A DNA stretch of 64,000 nt, from positions 1,475,154-1,539,153 of the forward strand of contig NZ_SOCE01000001.1 in the NCBI RefSeq assembly GCF_004365175.1, written 5' to 3'. The notes beneath the pieces are model-generated. The model was not told the origin of the DNA. It saw only the letters and a list, made by a program, of their open reading frames with translations, and made no database searches. This document shows positions 34,535 to 43,067 of the stretch, one piece after another. The first letter of the stretch is position 1. Each line of letters starts with the position of its first letter. Origin of the DNA: Kribbella voronezhensis. GTDB lineage: Bacteria; Actinomycetota; Actinomycetes; Propionibacteriales; Kribbellaceae. Made by a program: the position numbers and the translations under genes.

Positions 34535-35485
34535 CTAGTCGATGCTGGGCAACGCGTTCAGCGTCGCCAGTTCGGCGGGACTGAGGTGGACGGTGGCGGC
34601 GGCGAGGTTCTCGATGAGATGGGCGGGATCACCGGTGCCGGGGATCGCCAGGACGTGCGGACCGCGAGCGAGCGTCCAGGCGATCCGGATCTGGGCAGGA
34701 GTGGCGCCGCGGTCGCGGGCGATCGTCTGCACCGGGTCGGAATGCGTCAGTCCGCCCACCTCGCGGCCGGTGCCGGTCAAGGCGAAGAACGGGACGAACG
34801 CGATGCCCTGTTCACCGCAGGCGGTCAGCATCGCGTCGTTGACCCGCCCGAAGTCGACTCCGTACCTGTTCTGTACTGCGACCACGGGCGCGATCTCCTG
34901 CGCTTGCGAGAGGTGCTCCGCGCGGACGTTGGACAGGCCCAGGTGCCGGATCATGCCGGCTTCGCGGAGTTCGGCCAGTACGCCGAAGTGCTCGGCCACC
35001 GTCTCCAGGCCGGTCTGGCGCAGGTACACCAGGTCCAGGCAGTCCAGCCCGAGTTGGCGCAGGTTGTCCTCGACCAGTCCGCGCAACTGGTCCGGCCTGG
35101 CGAGTCCGGACTCGGTCGGTCCGACCTTGGTGGCGATCACCAGGTCGTTGGGGTAGGGGGCGAGCGCCTGCCGGATGGCGTCGTTGGCCCAGTTCAGGCC
35201 GGTGAAATCGCGCGGCTGCTCGAGGTGCGCGAAGGTCGGGTAGAAGGCGGCCGTGTCGATGTGGTTGACACCGAGTTCGACAGCCCGGCGGAGCAGGCCC
35301 TTGACCTGCGCCGCGTCGCCCGGCCGGCCGAGGTCGACGACCCCGCGCCCGCCGAGCCGCTTGGCCCCGAATCCGATCCTGCGAACGGTCAAATCACCCA
35401 GCCGCCAGGTGCCCGCGGTGAGTGATTTGCGCTCTTCGAATTGAGGTGATACGGTTGAGATGAGTCGTGTGCCCAATTCACTCAT
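34535..35485 (-). CDS. Aldo/keto reductase
   Basis: About 316 residues, TIM-barrel oxidoreductase using NADPH. Visible: HIDTAAFYPT (Asp and catalytic Tyr), VIATKVG (catalytic Lys), LGLSNVRAEHL, and the cofactor region IAWTLARGPHVLAIPGTG. The usual catalytic His, in the strand DLYLVHxP, is replaced: here DLVYLRQTG. This alters or weakens classic carbonyl reduction. The start is uncertain: ATG 35485 is used, but the first 25 codons have low GC at third positions and no clear ribosome site. Confidence 0.85.
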   Translation of the reverse strand: MSELGTRLISTVSPQFEERKSLTAGTWRLGDLTVRRIGFGAKRLGGRGVVDLGRPGDAAQVKGLLRRAVELGVNHIDTAAFYPTFAHLEQPRDFTGLNWANDAIRQALAPYPNDLVIATKVGPTESGLARPDQLRGLVEDNLRQLGLDCLDLVYLRQTGLETVAEHFGVLAELREAGMIRHLGLSNVRAEHLSQAQEIAPVVAVQNRYGVDFGRVNDAMLTACGEQGIAFVPFFALTGTGREVGGLTHSDPVQTIARDRGATPAQIRIAWTLARGPHVLAIPGTGDPAHLIENLAAATVHLSPAELATLNALPSID

Positions 35486-35593
35486 ATGCATTCTTGCAGG
35501 GTACGCCACAGCTGCCTTTCTGGTCCAGCTTTTTCTTCGTGCACTTCTTGTGTGGAACCACTGTGCGGGCGACGGCGTTCTTTCCTGCAGGAG

Positions 35594-35821
35594 GTGGTTC
35601 CGATCGACGGCATCTGGTTGCTCTTCGTCAGCCTGGCCGCGGTCGCGGGCGTTCTGGCTCTGCTCGCGTGGGCGGCGGCCCGGGCCCGGCGGCGTGGGAT
35701 CAGCGGCTCGATGATGGGTGTGTTCGACCAGATGTGGCACCCGGCCGCCGCCGAATCACACCTCGAGCTCCAGCTCGAAACCGAACGCAAGAAGCCGCTG
35801 CCGTCCCCCGACGACCTCTGA
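35594..35821 (+). CDS. Small membrane protein of unknown function
   Basis: About 75 residues with one N-terminal membrane segment (GIWLLFVSLAAVAGVLALLAWAAA), followed by RARRRG and a short charged tail ending KKPLPSPDDL. The layout is inside-positive, so the tail is cytoplasmic. A perfect AGGAGGTG lies at 35590-35597. It would suit a start at the ATC codon 35604 six bases later; the only canonical codons nearby are GTG 35594, within that motif, and a TTG further in. I set 35594 provisionally. Not recognised as a named family. Confidence 0.5.
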   Translation: MVPIDGIWLLFVSLAAVAGVLALLAWAAARARRRGISGSMMGVFDQMWHPAAAESHLELQLETERKKPLPSPDDL

Positions 35822-35837
35822 CCCTTGCCATCGGCAA

Positions 35838-37148
35838 CTAAGCCTGTACTGCGATCCGCTCGGCCAGCGGTTCGCTCTGCAGCACCGTTTCGCCCTGCAG
35901 CATCGTTTCGCGGCCGGCCGGGGCCGGGGCTTCAGATGCCGCCCGTTCGCCGCGGGCGAGCAGGATGAACGGCAGGACGAGCAACTGGATGCCGGCACCG
36001 AGCAGGTAGGACGGCCCGTAGCTCCACACGTCGGCGGCCTTGCCGAGAGCCGGTTGGATGACTACTCCCCCACCCGAGGCCAAAAGGTTGTCCGAGGACA
36101 GCACTGTGGCCCGCTGTGCCGACGGAATCAGACCGTTCAGGTACGCCTGCCGCACCGGCCCCGCTGCGGCGAACATGATTCCCCAGATCGCCAGCAACAC
36201 CAGTGCCGCCCAGAAGTTGTGGACCAGACCCATCATCAACAGCACGGCCGCTGTGGCGACAGAGGTGATGAGCAACACCGAAGTACGGCGTCTGAACACG
36301 CGTGCGACCAGGGGTGCCGAGGCGCCACCGACGACCTGCGCTGCGGCTACCAGCGCAGCCGCAAGCCCTGCGACCGCGTAGGAGTCGCGGCTGCCGTACA
36401 ACTCAAGTAGATAAGGCTGTGCGGCGTAGAAGCCGTAGCCGCTGACTCCCATGCTGAACGGCGCCGCCAGCATCAACCAGCGCACAGGCGGGTTCCGCAG
36501 ACCGTGATCCAGCGACGCCCGCAGGATGCCCTGCATCTCGGAGACCACCGAGACCCGCGGTTTCGGTGCGAACCCGACGTCCCGCATCGACCGCCACGCC
36601 ACCACGAAGGTGAGAGCGAGCAGCAGCGCGCGTACGGCGTACGGAACGCCCAGGCTGGTCGACTGAGCCAGTACGCCGCCGGCGATCGTGCCGCCCATCA
36701 TCGCGATGCCACTCGCCATCTGGCCCTTGGCGAACGCCGACTCCAGCGAACCGCGGTACCCGGTCGCCTTCAGGCCGTCGACCAGCCACGCCTCGGTGGC
36801 GCCGCTGAAGAAGGTGAAGCCCAGCCCGAGCAGGATCGACGCACCGGCCCATGCGGCGAACGGAGCATGCATGTGCCACAGCAGCAGATAAAGCAGCGTC
36901 GAACCGAACAGCGTGGCCGTGCCGAGCAGGTACGACGCCCGCCTGCCGACCGTGTCGGCCACGACCCCGGTCGGGACCTCGAACAGCACCATCCCGACCG
37001 TGAAGAACGCGTTCGCAGCGAACGCCTCGCCGACACTCAGCCCCGCATCGAGCAGGAACAGGGTGTTGATGCCCCAGATCATCGACGACGCCCCGGTCGA
37101 CACCACCGTGAGCATCACGTACGTCCGCAAAAGCTGCTCGCTTCTCAT
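35838..37148 (-). CDS. MFS transporter
   Basis: A 436-residue 12-TM major facilitator. Motif A is VPTGVVADTVGRRASY between segments 2 and 3, and FSGATEAWLVDGLKATGYRGS follows segment 4, a pattern of drug-resistance type MFS pumps in actinomycetes. Tail is Ala/Pro/Glu-rich (ASEAPAPAGRE) with a repeated LQ(G/S)E(T/P) pattern. ATG 37148 with AAGGAG upstream is chosen over GTG 37151. Likely an exporter; substrate unknown. Confidence 0.88.
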   Translation of the reverse strand: MRSEQLLRTYVMLTVVSTGASSMIWGINTLFLLDAGLSVGEAFAANAFFTVGMVLFEVPTGVVADTVGRRASYLLGTATLFGSTLLYLLLWHMHAPFAAWAGASILLGLGFTFFSGATEAWLVDGLKATGYRGSLESAFAKGQMASGIAMMGGTIAGGVLAQSTSLGVPYAVRALLLALTFVVAWRSMRDVGFAPKPRVSVVSEMQGILRASLDHGLRNPPVRWLMLAAPFSMGVSGYGFYAAQPYLLELYGSRDSYAVAGLAAALVAAAQVVGGASAPLVARVFRRRTSVLLITSVATAAVLLMMGLVHNFWAALVLLAIWGIMFAAAGPVRQAYLNGLIPSAQRATVLSSDNLLASGGGVVIQPALGKAADVWSYGPSYLLGAGIQLLVLPFILLARGERAASEAPAPAGRETMLQGETVLQSEPLAERIAVQA

Positions 37149-37218
37149 CACATCTCCTTCGCCGCGTTGTCACCTGCAACGTCGGAGTCACGGTGGCCGC
37201 CTCGACAGGGGCCAGCCG

Positions 37219-37247
37219 TTGACACCGGTGATTACTCGGAGTAACCC
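37219..37247 (+). promoter_or_regulatory. Possible promoter and operator of membrane protein gene
   Basis: TTGACA at 37219 with TAACCC 17 bases later (37242), weak at -10. A palindrome TTACT-CGG-AGTAA (37232-37244) lies across the spacer and -10. Confidence 0.35.
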
Positions 37248-37295
37248 TGAGCCTTGGGGGTGCCCGCTGTCCGAGCGGGGCCGAGGGGGAGAGAC

Positions 37296-38120
37296 ATGAC
37301 GGTTGATTACCGGGCGCGAACTGCTGCGCTCGCAGACGCTTACCGGCAGACGATGCTCGCCGGGGATGTCCAGCTGGCGGGGCGGCCAGAGCGGAAGATC
37401 CTGCAGGCCATGGTGGCCGATTCGGTGGCAGAGATCGCCCTGTGGGTTCGTACCCGGGCTCCCGGCGGCGACGACGTGGCCGAGCCGCTGGAGAAGCTCC
37501 TGCCCGATCTGCAGAAGGGGAACATCGTCGGCCAAGGACTGCAGAAGGTCCGGTCCACCCTGATCAGTCAGGCGAAGGGCCTTGTCGCGACAGTCCTGCT
37601 GGGAAAGGCGATGCCCTTGTTGCTGGCAGGAGTGGTCGCCTTCGTCCTCGGCGCCGTCGGCTTCGCTCAGGACGCAGGGGCATCGGTCGGGGCGACCTTG
37701 ATCCCGGCGGTCGTCGGCGGCACGGTCGTCACGGGCGCGCTGGTCCGCGCGTTCCAGGCAGTACCCGCTGCCGTCAACTCAGTCGGCAATGCTGCAGGGT
37801 CGCTGTACGACAGTGCGGCATCGGTGGGCTCGACAGCCGAGGGCATCTTCAAGGAGCACGCTCTTCCCGCGATCACTGCGCTCTACAGCGGCGCCAATCT
37901 GAACGCCGGCGGAGTTCCTGTCGTCGGCCAGCTCCGCGGCCTGGGCAAGTCGATCGTCGGCGGTGCCTACCTGCTGCTTGCGGTCTGCGGTCTGTTCTTC
38001 GTCAGCGGACTCGTGCACGCCTGGAATGCGTACAACACTCCGGCCCCGGCTCCCGGGCCGAGTAGCTGCATCACCATCTCCCGCGATCCCCTTCCTCCCC
38101 TGATCACCTGCCCCCGCTGA
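37296..38120 (+). CDS. Putative membrane protein of unknown function
   Basis: A 274-residue protein. Residues 1-100 are soluble and helical (TVDYRARTAALADAYRQ). Two hydrophobic segments follow around 105-170 (MPLLLAGVVAFVLGAVGFA and LIPAVVGGTVVTGALV), and one near the C terminus (GAYLLLAVCGLFFVSGLV). The tail is Pro-rich and contains two cysteines. No family recognised. ATG 37296 has GAGGGGGAG upstream. Between the divergent MFS gene and a PadR gene; no operon link is clear. Confidence 0.7.
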   Translation: MTVDYRARTAALADAYRQTMLAGDVQLAGRPERKILQAMVADSVAEIALWVRTRAPGGDDVAEPLEKLLPDLQKGNIVGQGLQKVRSTLISQAKGLVATVLLGKAMPLLLAGVVAFVLGAVGFAQDAGASVGATLIPAVVGGTVVTGALVRAFQAVPAAVNSVGNAAGSLYDSAASVGSTAEGIFKEHALPAITALYSGANLNAGGVPVVGQLRGLGKSIVGGAYLLLAVCGLFFVSGLVHAWNAYNTPAPAPGPSSCITISRDPLPPLITCPR

Positions 38121-38154
38121 TCAGGGACATTTTTCCTTGGTTGCGATCGGTTCG

Positions 38155-38164
38155 CGATATATCG
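38155..38164. promoter_or_regulatory. Candidate PadR operator
   Basis: CGATATATCG palindrome 42 bases before the PadR start, in an otherwise GC-rich region. AT-core palindromes of this kind are typical autoregulation sites of actinomycete PadR proteins. Confidence 0.6.
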
Positions 38165-38205
38165 TCGACGTATCGGAACAGCTTCCTCGGAAGGGTGGCC
38201 CCAGC

Positions 38206-38913
38206 ATGACCGGATCGACGTACGCGGCCGGGTGGCCGTGGCAGCAGCTGGCACAGCATTGTTCGTTCGTCGAGGACCTCAAGAAGGAATGGATCGCCGC
38301 GATGAGCGGCCGGCGCGGGCACAGCTCGTACGCCGGCCAGCACCCGTTCGGCGCGCAGTGGGGCACCCTGTTCGGCGGTGGCCCCGGGTTCGGCCCGGGA
38401 TTCGGCCAAGGACCGGGCTGGGGCGGGCAGCGCGGCTGGCGTGGACCGAAGGCTCGCCGTGGAGATGTGCGGGCCGCGATCCTCGCAGTACTGGCCGAGC
38501 AGCCGATGAACGGCTACCAGATCATCCAGGAGGTCGCGGAGCGCAGTGGCGGGGCCTGGAAGCCCAGCCCTGGTTCGATCTACCCGACGCTGCAGCAGCT
38601 CGAAGACGAAGGCCTGGTAACCGCGGATGCCGCAGTCGGCCGGCGCACGTTCACGCTGACCGACGAGGGCCGGGCGTACGTAGCCGACCACACGGATGAA
38701 GTCTCCGCTCCCTGGGAGGCGATGACCGCACCACCGGGCAATGACGACAACAGCCTGAAGCCGCTCCTCGGCCAGGTCGGTGCCGCGCTGTGGCAGATCC
38801 TCGCGGCGGGCACGCCGGACCAGCAGGAGAAGGCGCGCAAGGCGCTGTCCGAGCTCCGCCGCACGCTCTACTCGATCCTCGCCGACGACGACCGCGACGA
38901 GCAGGACCGCTGA
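38206..38913 (+). CDS. PadR family transcriptional regulator
   Basis: A 235-residue regulator. The PadR winged helix begins about residue 85 (ARRGDVRAAILAVLAEQPMNGYQIIQEVAERSGG) and contains PSPGSIYPTLQQLEDEGLV. It is preceded by a Gly/Phe-rich segment (GGGPGFGPGFGQGPGWGG) common in this subgroup. The C-terminal part is helical for dimerisation. ATG 38206 follows GGAAGGG. Its stop shares one base with the DUF1707 gene start, forming a coupled pair; the palindrome at 38155-38164 suggests autoregulation. Confidence 0.92.
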   Translation: MTGSTYAAGWPWQQLAQHCSFVEDLKKEWIAAMSGRRGHSSYAGQHPFGAQWGTLFGGGPGFGPGFGQGPGWGGQRGWRGPKARRGDVRAAILAVLAEQPMNGYQIIQEVAERSGGAWKPSPGSIYPTLQQLEDEGLVTADAAVGRRTFTLTDEGRAYVADHTDEVSAPWEAMTAPPGNDDNSLKPLLGQVGAALWQILAAGTPDQQEKARKALSELRRTLYSILADDDRDEQDR

Positions 38914-39401
38914 TGATGCAGGACGAGCCGAGCCCTTTCCGCCGCGCGACCGGCCAGGTCCGGATCGGCGATGCCGAGCGCGACCAGGCCGTGGCCGCGC
39001 TCAGCGAGCACTTCGTGGCCGGGCGGATCACCCAGACCGAGTTCGAGGAACGCAGCGACCAGGCCACGCGAGCGCGGTACGTCGACGACCTGGCGCCGCT
39101 GTTCGCCGACCTCCCCGACGATCGGGCAGCCGAGCAGTTCCCGTACGCCGTTGCCGTTCGGCCTGACCGGGCGCCGTGGGCCCGAGGTTCCTCGAGACCG
39201 CAGCGGTTCAGCCCGCCGCCGTTGTTCTGGTTGCTGCCGCTGATGATGACCGGCCTGGTGGTCGCGAGCGTGGCGTTCGCGGCGCCGTGGGTGCTGTGGA
39301 TCCTGTTCTGGGTCTTCATCATCGGTGGGCCGCGCGCCCGGTACCGCCGGCACCACCAGGGCTCAGGAGACGGCAGGTTCCAGCGCGGGTTCGGCCGCTG
39401 A
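38913..39401 (+). CDS. DUF1707 SHOCT-like membrane protein
   Basis: A 162-residue protein. N-terminal DUF1707 domain: RIGDAERDQAVAALSEHFVAGRITQTEFEERSDQA (residues about 17-51). It is followed by a linker and two hydrophobic segments (PPLFWLLPLMMTGLVVASVAF and VLWILFWVFIIGG), then a basic tail. The domain is common in actinomycetes beside PadR genes; the pair probably responds to membrane stress (inference). ATG 38913 overlaps the PadR stop. The last 39 bases overlap the convergent LacI gene. Confidence 0.9.
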   Translation: MMQDEPSPFRRATGQVRIGDAERDQAVAALSEHFVAGRITQTEFEERSDQATRARYVDDLAPLFADLPDDRAAEQFPYAVAVRPDRAPWARGSSRPQRFSPPPLFWLLPLMMTGLVVASVAFAAPWVLWILFWVFIIGGPRARYRRHHQGSGDGRFQRGFGR

Positions 39402-40406
39402 GCTCCGGACGATGAGCTGGGTCGCCAGCTCGACGTGGTGCGAGTCGACCTTCTCGCCCGCGGCGAGCTGGAGGGCGGTGCGGAGCGCGACGGCGCCCAT
39501 CTCGCGGAGCGGCTGACGGATGGTCGTCAGCTGCGGAGAAGCCAGGCGTGCCACCTGCGTGTCGTCGAACCCGACCACACTGAGCTGCTCCGGAACGCGC
39601 AGCCCACGAGCACGCGCGGCCTCCAGCGCACCGAGGGCGACCTCGTCGCTACCGGCGAAGATCGCGGTCGGCGGCTCCGGCAGGTCGAGCAGCGCCGCGC
39701 CACCCGCCAGCCCGTCCTCATACAGGAACTCGCGCAACCACACGTACTCCTTGGGCACCGGCGCGCCCGCGGCCTCCATCGCGCCGCGGAAGCCGTTCAT
39801 CCGGGCCTGGTTGCAGCCTGAGGTCGGCGGGCCGCCGAGGTAGGCGATCCGCCGGTGGCCGAGTGAGAGCAGGTGCTGGGTGGCCGCCATGCCACCGGCG
39901 AAGTTCGTCGAACCGACACTTGTCACGTCGGGCTGGGCGATGTTGAGCGGGTCCACGACGACCAGCGGCAGTCTGGCCCGCGACAGCGCGGCGAGGTCGG
40001 CGGCCGTCAGTTCCGAGGTGATCCCGATCGCGGCACGACGACCGGTCGCGGCCAGCTCGCGGACCCACGGCTGCGCCCGGCCGGAACTGCGGCTCTGCGA
40101 ATGCTTCGGCCTCGAGGTCACCACGACGTCCACCTCGGCGGCCTGGCCCGCGTCGACCACCCCCTGGATCACCTCGACCGAGTAGCTGTTGAGGAATCCC
40201 TGGTAGAACAGCTCGACCGAGGGTCGCTCGACCGGCTCGGGGCGACGGCCGACGTACTCGTGTTCTCTCAGCACCTCCTGCACGCGCGCCCGCGTCGATT
40301 CGGAGACGTCGCTGCGCCCGTTGAGCACCTTGGAGACCGTCGCCACCGACACTCCCGCCGAGGCAGCGACGGTGGCCAACGTCGTACGGCCACTCAAGCG
40401 CGGCAC
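39363..40406 (-). CDS. LacI family regulator of xylo-oligosaccharide locus
   Basis: A 347-residue LacI protein. [25 protein letters not shown] at residues about 9-30, then the hinge and a periplasmic-binding-protein-like sensor domain (VELFYQGF to [11 protein letters not shown]). It follows the GH3 gene after four bases on the same strand, so it is in its operon. It likely represses both the GH3 and the divergent ABC operon through the sites at 42843-42872 and 43007-43024. Probable inducer is xylose or xylobiose, by context. The 3' end overlaps DUF1707 by 39 bases. Confidence 0.93.
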   Translation of the reverse strand: MPRLSGRTTLATVAASAGVSVATVSKVLNGRSDVSESTRARVQEVLREHEYVGRRPEPVERPSVELFYQGFLNSYSVEVIQGVVDAGQAAEVDVVVTSRPKHSQSRSSGRAQPWVRELAATGRRAAIGITSELTAADLAALSRARLPLVVVDPLNIAQPDVTSVGSTNFAGGMAATQHLLSLGHRRIAYLGGPPTSGCNQARMNGFRGAMEAAGAPVPKEYVWLREFLYEDGLAGGAALLDLPEPPTAIFAGSDEVALGALEAARARGLRVPEQLSVVGFDDTQVARLASPQLTTIRQPLREMGAVALRTALQLAAGEKVDSHHVELATQLIVRSSAAEPALEPAVS

Positions 40407-40410
40407 CAGC

Positions 40411-42810
40411 TCACACTCCTCCGGCTACAGGGGTCAGGTCGACAGGGGTGATCATCCTACGATCGTGTCCGACGACACGCGTATTCCCGGTCAGCCGGAC
40501 GGTTCCGGTACAGGGCAGGTCTGCCGACGATGTGCCGACCAGTACTTCGAGGTCGCCCGCCTCGACGATCCGGCGAAGATCCGGCCCGCTGTACGCCGTA
40601 CGGTCGGCGTGGACGTGGAAGGTGACGTCCATCGCGGCGCCGGGCTCGAGCGACACCCGGGCGAAGCCGGTGAGCAGCTTCAGCGGACGCGCGATCTGGG
40701 CCACGACGTCGTGCAGGTAGAGCTGAACCACCTCGTCGCCCGCGCGGGAGCCGGTGTTGCGGACGCGGACTGTCGCGGTGAACTCGCCGTCGGTCGGGAT
40801 CTCGGTGTCGCTGAGCCGCAGGTCGTCGACCTCGAACGTCGTGTACGACGAGCCGTACCCGAAGGGGAAGAGCGGCACGGTCTCCAATCCGCTGATGCCG
40901 GCACTCTCCACGCTGCCGAGCGCCGGCTGCAGGTACGTCGCCGGCTGGCCACCCACGTGCCGCGGGATCTGCACCGGCAGCTTTCCGCCGGGTGTCACCC
41001 GTCCGCTCAGGACACCGGCGATCGCCGAACCGCCTTCCTGGCCAGGGAAAAAGGCCTGGACGACGCCGGCCGCGCGCTCGGCGATGCCACCCAAGGCGTA
41101 GGGCCTGCCGGACACGACCACCACGACCACCGGCGTACCGGTCTCGAGGAGCTGTGCAAGCAGTTCAGCCTGTACGCCGGGCAGGCGCAGGTCCTCGGCG
41201 TCGCAGCCCTCCCCCGAGGAACCGTGGCCGAACAGGCCGGACAGGTCGCCGACGAAGGCGATGCAGAGATCGGCCTCACGAGCCTTGTCCACAGCCTCGG
41301 AGAATCCCGATCGATCGTCGCCCAGAACCGGGCATCCTCTTGAGTACAGGAGTTCGGCGTCCGGGAGTTCCTTGCCCAGGGCATCTAGTGCGGAGGGGAC
41401 CTCGATGCCGAGGTCGCGACCGGGATAGCGAGGTAGGACATGGTTGGGGAAGGCGTAGCAGCCCATGAACGTGCGCGGGTCGTCCGCGCAGGGCCCGACG
41501 ACGGCGATCCGTTGCGGAGCAGGGCGATCGTCGCCGAGCAGCGGAAGTGCCGTGCCGGCGTCGAGCAACACGATCGAGCGTTCGGCCAGCTCGCGGGCGA
41601 GAGCTCTGTTCGCCGGGGAGTCGAGGTCGACATCGTCGGCCTGGACAGAGCCGGCGGGGGTCCATTCAGGGTCGAGCAGACCGAGCCGGATCTTCTGCAG
41701 CAGCAGGCGACGCGCGGCCCGGTCGACGAGGTCTTCCGAGAGCTCACCCGCTTCGACCCGCTCGATCAACCCACCGCCGAAACCGATGGTGTCGGGCAGC
41801 TCGACGTCGGTTCCGGCGGTGAGAGCAAGGGCACCCGCGGCATCCACGTCGGCGGCGACGCGGTGCATGGTGGCGAGGAACGGCACGGCCCAATAGTCCG
41901 AGACGACTGTGCCGTCGAAGCCCCACTGGTCGCGCAGCAGTTCGGTGAACAACCAGGGGTCGGCTCCGGCCGGGAGCCCGTCGACATCGGAGTAAGAGCT
42001 CATCACCGAGCCGGCGCCTGCGGTCGCGATCGCGGCCTCGAAGGTCGGCAGGATGACGTCGAGCAACTCGCGGCGCCCGATCGACACCGGCCCGTGGTTA
42101 CGTCCGCCCCGGGCCGCGGAGTAGCCCGCGAAATGCTTCAGGGTCGCGATCACACCGGCACTCTGCAGCCCACGCACGTACGCCGAGCCGAGCGTCGCCA
42201 CCAGGTGCGGGTCCTCACCCATCGTCTCCTCGACCCGGCCCCAGCGGTAGTCGCGGACCACGTCGAGCACCGGCGACAACCCTTGATGGACACCGACGGC
42301 GGCCATGTCGCGGCCGATCGCCGCGGCCATCCGCTCCACGAGTGCGGGATCGAAGGTCGCGCCCCACGCGAGCGCGGTCGGGTAGACCGTCGCGCCGTAC
42401 GTCGTGAAGCCGGTCAGGCACTCCTCGTGGACCAGCGCCGGCACACCCAGCCGGGACTGCGCGAGGACGACCTCGTGCTGGCGAAGGAGTTCGGCCACGC
42501 CTTCTTCGACCGTCAGCGGGACACTGCCCCAGACGCGGGTCAGATGACCCAGACCGTTCTTGCTGGCGTCCTCCAGCGAGACGGATCCGCCGGCGGCGAA
42601 GACGTCCTGCATCGGTGCGACGTTGATCGTCTCGTCCGCGGGCAACTCGGGCTCGGCCATGTCGTTGCCGACCCAGCGGCTGCCGAGCTGGGCCACCTTC
42701 TCGGCCAGCGTCATCGCCTGCAGGAGCAGTTCGGCCCGCTTCTCGGCCGACAGGGAGGTGTTCTGCCAGGGACGGTCGTCCGGGGTCGCCGGCACAACAG
42801 AGGTCGTCAC
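40411..42810 (-). CDS. Glycoside hydrolase family 3, probable beta-xylosidase
   Basis: A 799-residue intracellular GH3 enzyme without signal peptide. N-terminal TIM barrel with LKHFAGYSAARGGRNHGPVSI, the catalytic nucleophile Asp in VVSDYWAV (about residue 305). Then the alpha/beta sandwich (AVVGPCADDPRTFMGCYAF), and a C-terminal fibronectin type III-like domain (VRVRNTGSRAGDEVVQLYL). GTG 42810 is chosen because GGGAGAA lies just upstream. Position beside sugar uptake genes and xylose isomerase points to hydrolysis of imported xylo-oligosaccharides (as BxlA in streptomycetes); beta-glucosidase activity is the alternative. Confidence 0.92.
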   Translation of the reverse strand: MTTSVVPATPDDRPWQNTSLSAEKRAELLLQAMTLAEKVAQLGSRWVGNDMAEPELPADETINVAPMQDVFAAGGSVSLEDASKNGLGHLTRVWGSVPLTVEEGVAELLRQHEVVLAQSRLGVPALVHEECLTGFTTYGATVYPTALAWGATFDPALVERMAAAIGRDMAAVGVHQGLSPVLDVVRDYRWGRVEETMGEDPHLVATLGSAYVRGLQSAGVIATLKHFAGYSAARGGRNHGPVSIGRRELLDVILPTFEAAIATAGAGSVMSSYSDVDGLPAGADPWLFTELLRDQWGFDGTVVSDYWAVPFLATMHRVAADVDAAGALALTAGTDVELPDTIGFGGGLIERVEAGELSEDLVDRAARRLLLQKIRLGLLDPEWTPAGSVQADDVDLDSPANRALARELAERSIVLLDAGTALPLLGDDRPAPQRIAVVGPCADDPRTFMGCYAFPNHVLPRYPGRDLGIEVPSALDALGKELPDAELLYSRGCPVLGDDRSGFSEAVDKAREADLCIAFVGDLSGLFGHGSSGEGCDAEDLRLPGVQAELLAQLLETGTPVVVVVVSGRPYALGGIAERAAGVVQAFFPGQEGGSAIAGVLSGRVTPGGKLPVQIPRHVGGQPATYLQPALGSVESAGISGLETVPLFPFGYGSSYTTFEVDDLRLSDTEIPTDGEFTATVRVRNTGSRAGDEVVQLYLHDVVAQIARPLKLLTGFARVSLEPGAAMDVTFHVHADRTAYSGPDLRRIVEAGDLEVLVGTSSADLPCTGTVRLTGNTRVVGHDRRMITPVDLTPVAGGV

Positions 42811-42842
42811 GAAATTCTCCCTAGTTTTCGGCGGAAGCAGTA

Positions 42843-42872
42843 ACAAAGTATCGAAACTTTTCGACACTTTGT
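42843..42872. promoter_or_regulatory. 30-bp near-perfect LacI operator upstream of GH3
   Basis: Inverted repeat with 14-base arms ACAAAGTATCGAAA and TTTCGACACTTTGT, separated by CT; 13 of 14 pairs match. Located 33 bases upstream of the GH3 start and strongly AT-rich. It fits a LacI-family dimer. Confidence 0.8.
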
Positions 42873-42980
42873 GTGGACCATGTCGTCACCGGAAGAGTCC
42901 GGAGCGATACTCCATTTCGCCTGCTGGTACGGCGTATCCGCATCGTAACTCTGACTCCTCATTGTCCCGAGTTCAAGACC

Positions 42981-43009
42981 TTGACAGCAACACGCGCGAA
43001 ACCTACGTT
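42981..43009 (+). promoter_or_regulatory. Promoter of ABC-xylA operon
   Basis: TTGACA (42981-42986), 17-base spacer, TACGTT (43004-43009); 59 bases before the binding protein start. The -10 element overlaps the operator at 43007-43024. Confidence 0.65.
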
Positions 43010-43024
43010 ACGAAACATCGCAAC
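43007..43024. promoter_or_regulatory. Second LacI-type operator, at the ABC operon promoter
   Basis: GTTACGA-AACA-TCGCAAC, arms matching at 6 of 7 positions, overlapping the -10 element and probable transcription start. It shares CGAAAC with the site near GH3. Confidence 0.6.
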
Positions 43025-43067
43025 TTGTTAACCGGTTAGTGCTTCGGCACGGAGTACGGAGATCACA

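Noticed and set aside
35460..35714. Small open frame on the + strand starting ATGAGTCG, opposite the reductase start
   Set aside because: It has a weak ribosome site and its C-terminal half is Arg/Ser/Gly low complexity; the overlapping frame ending at 35821 has a better membrane protein pattern.
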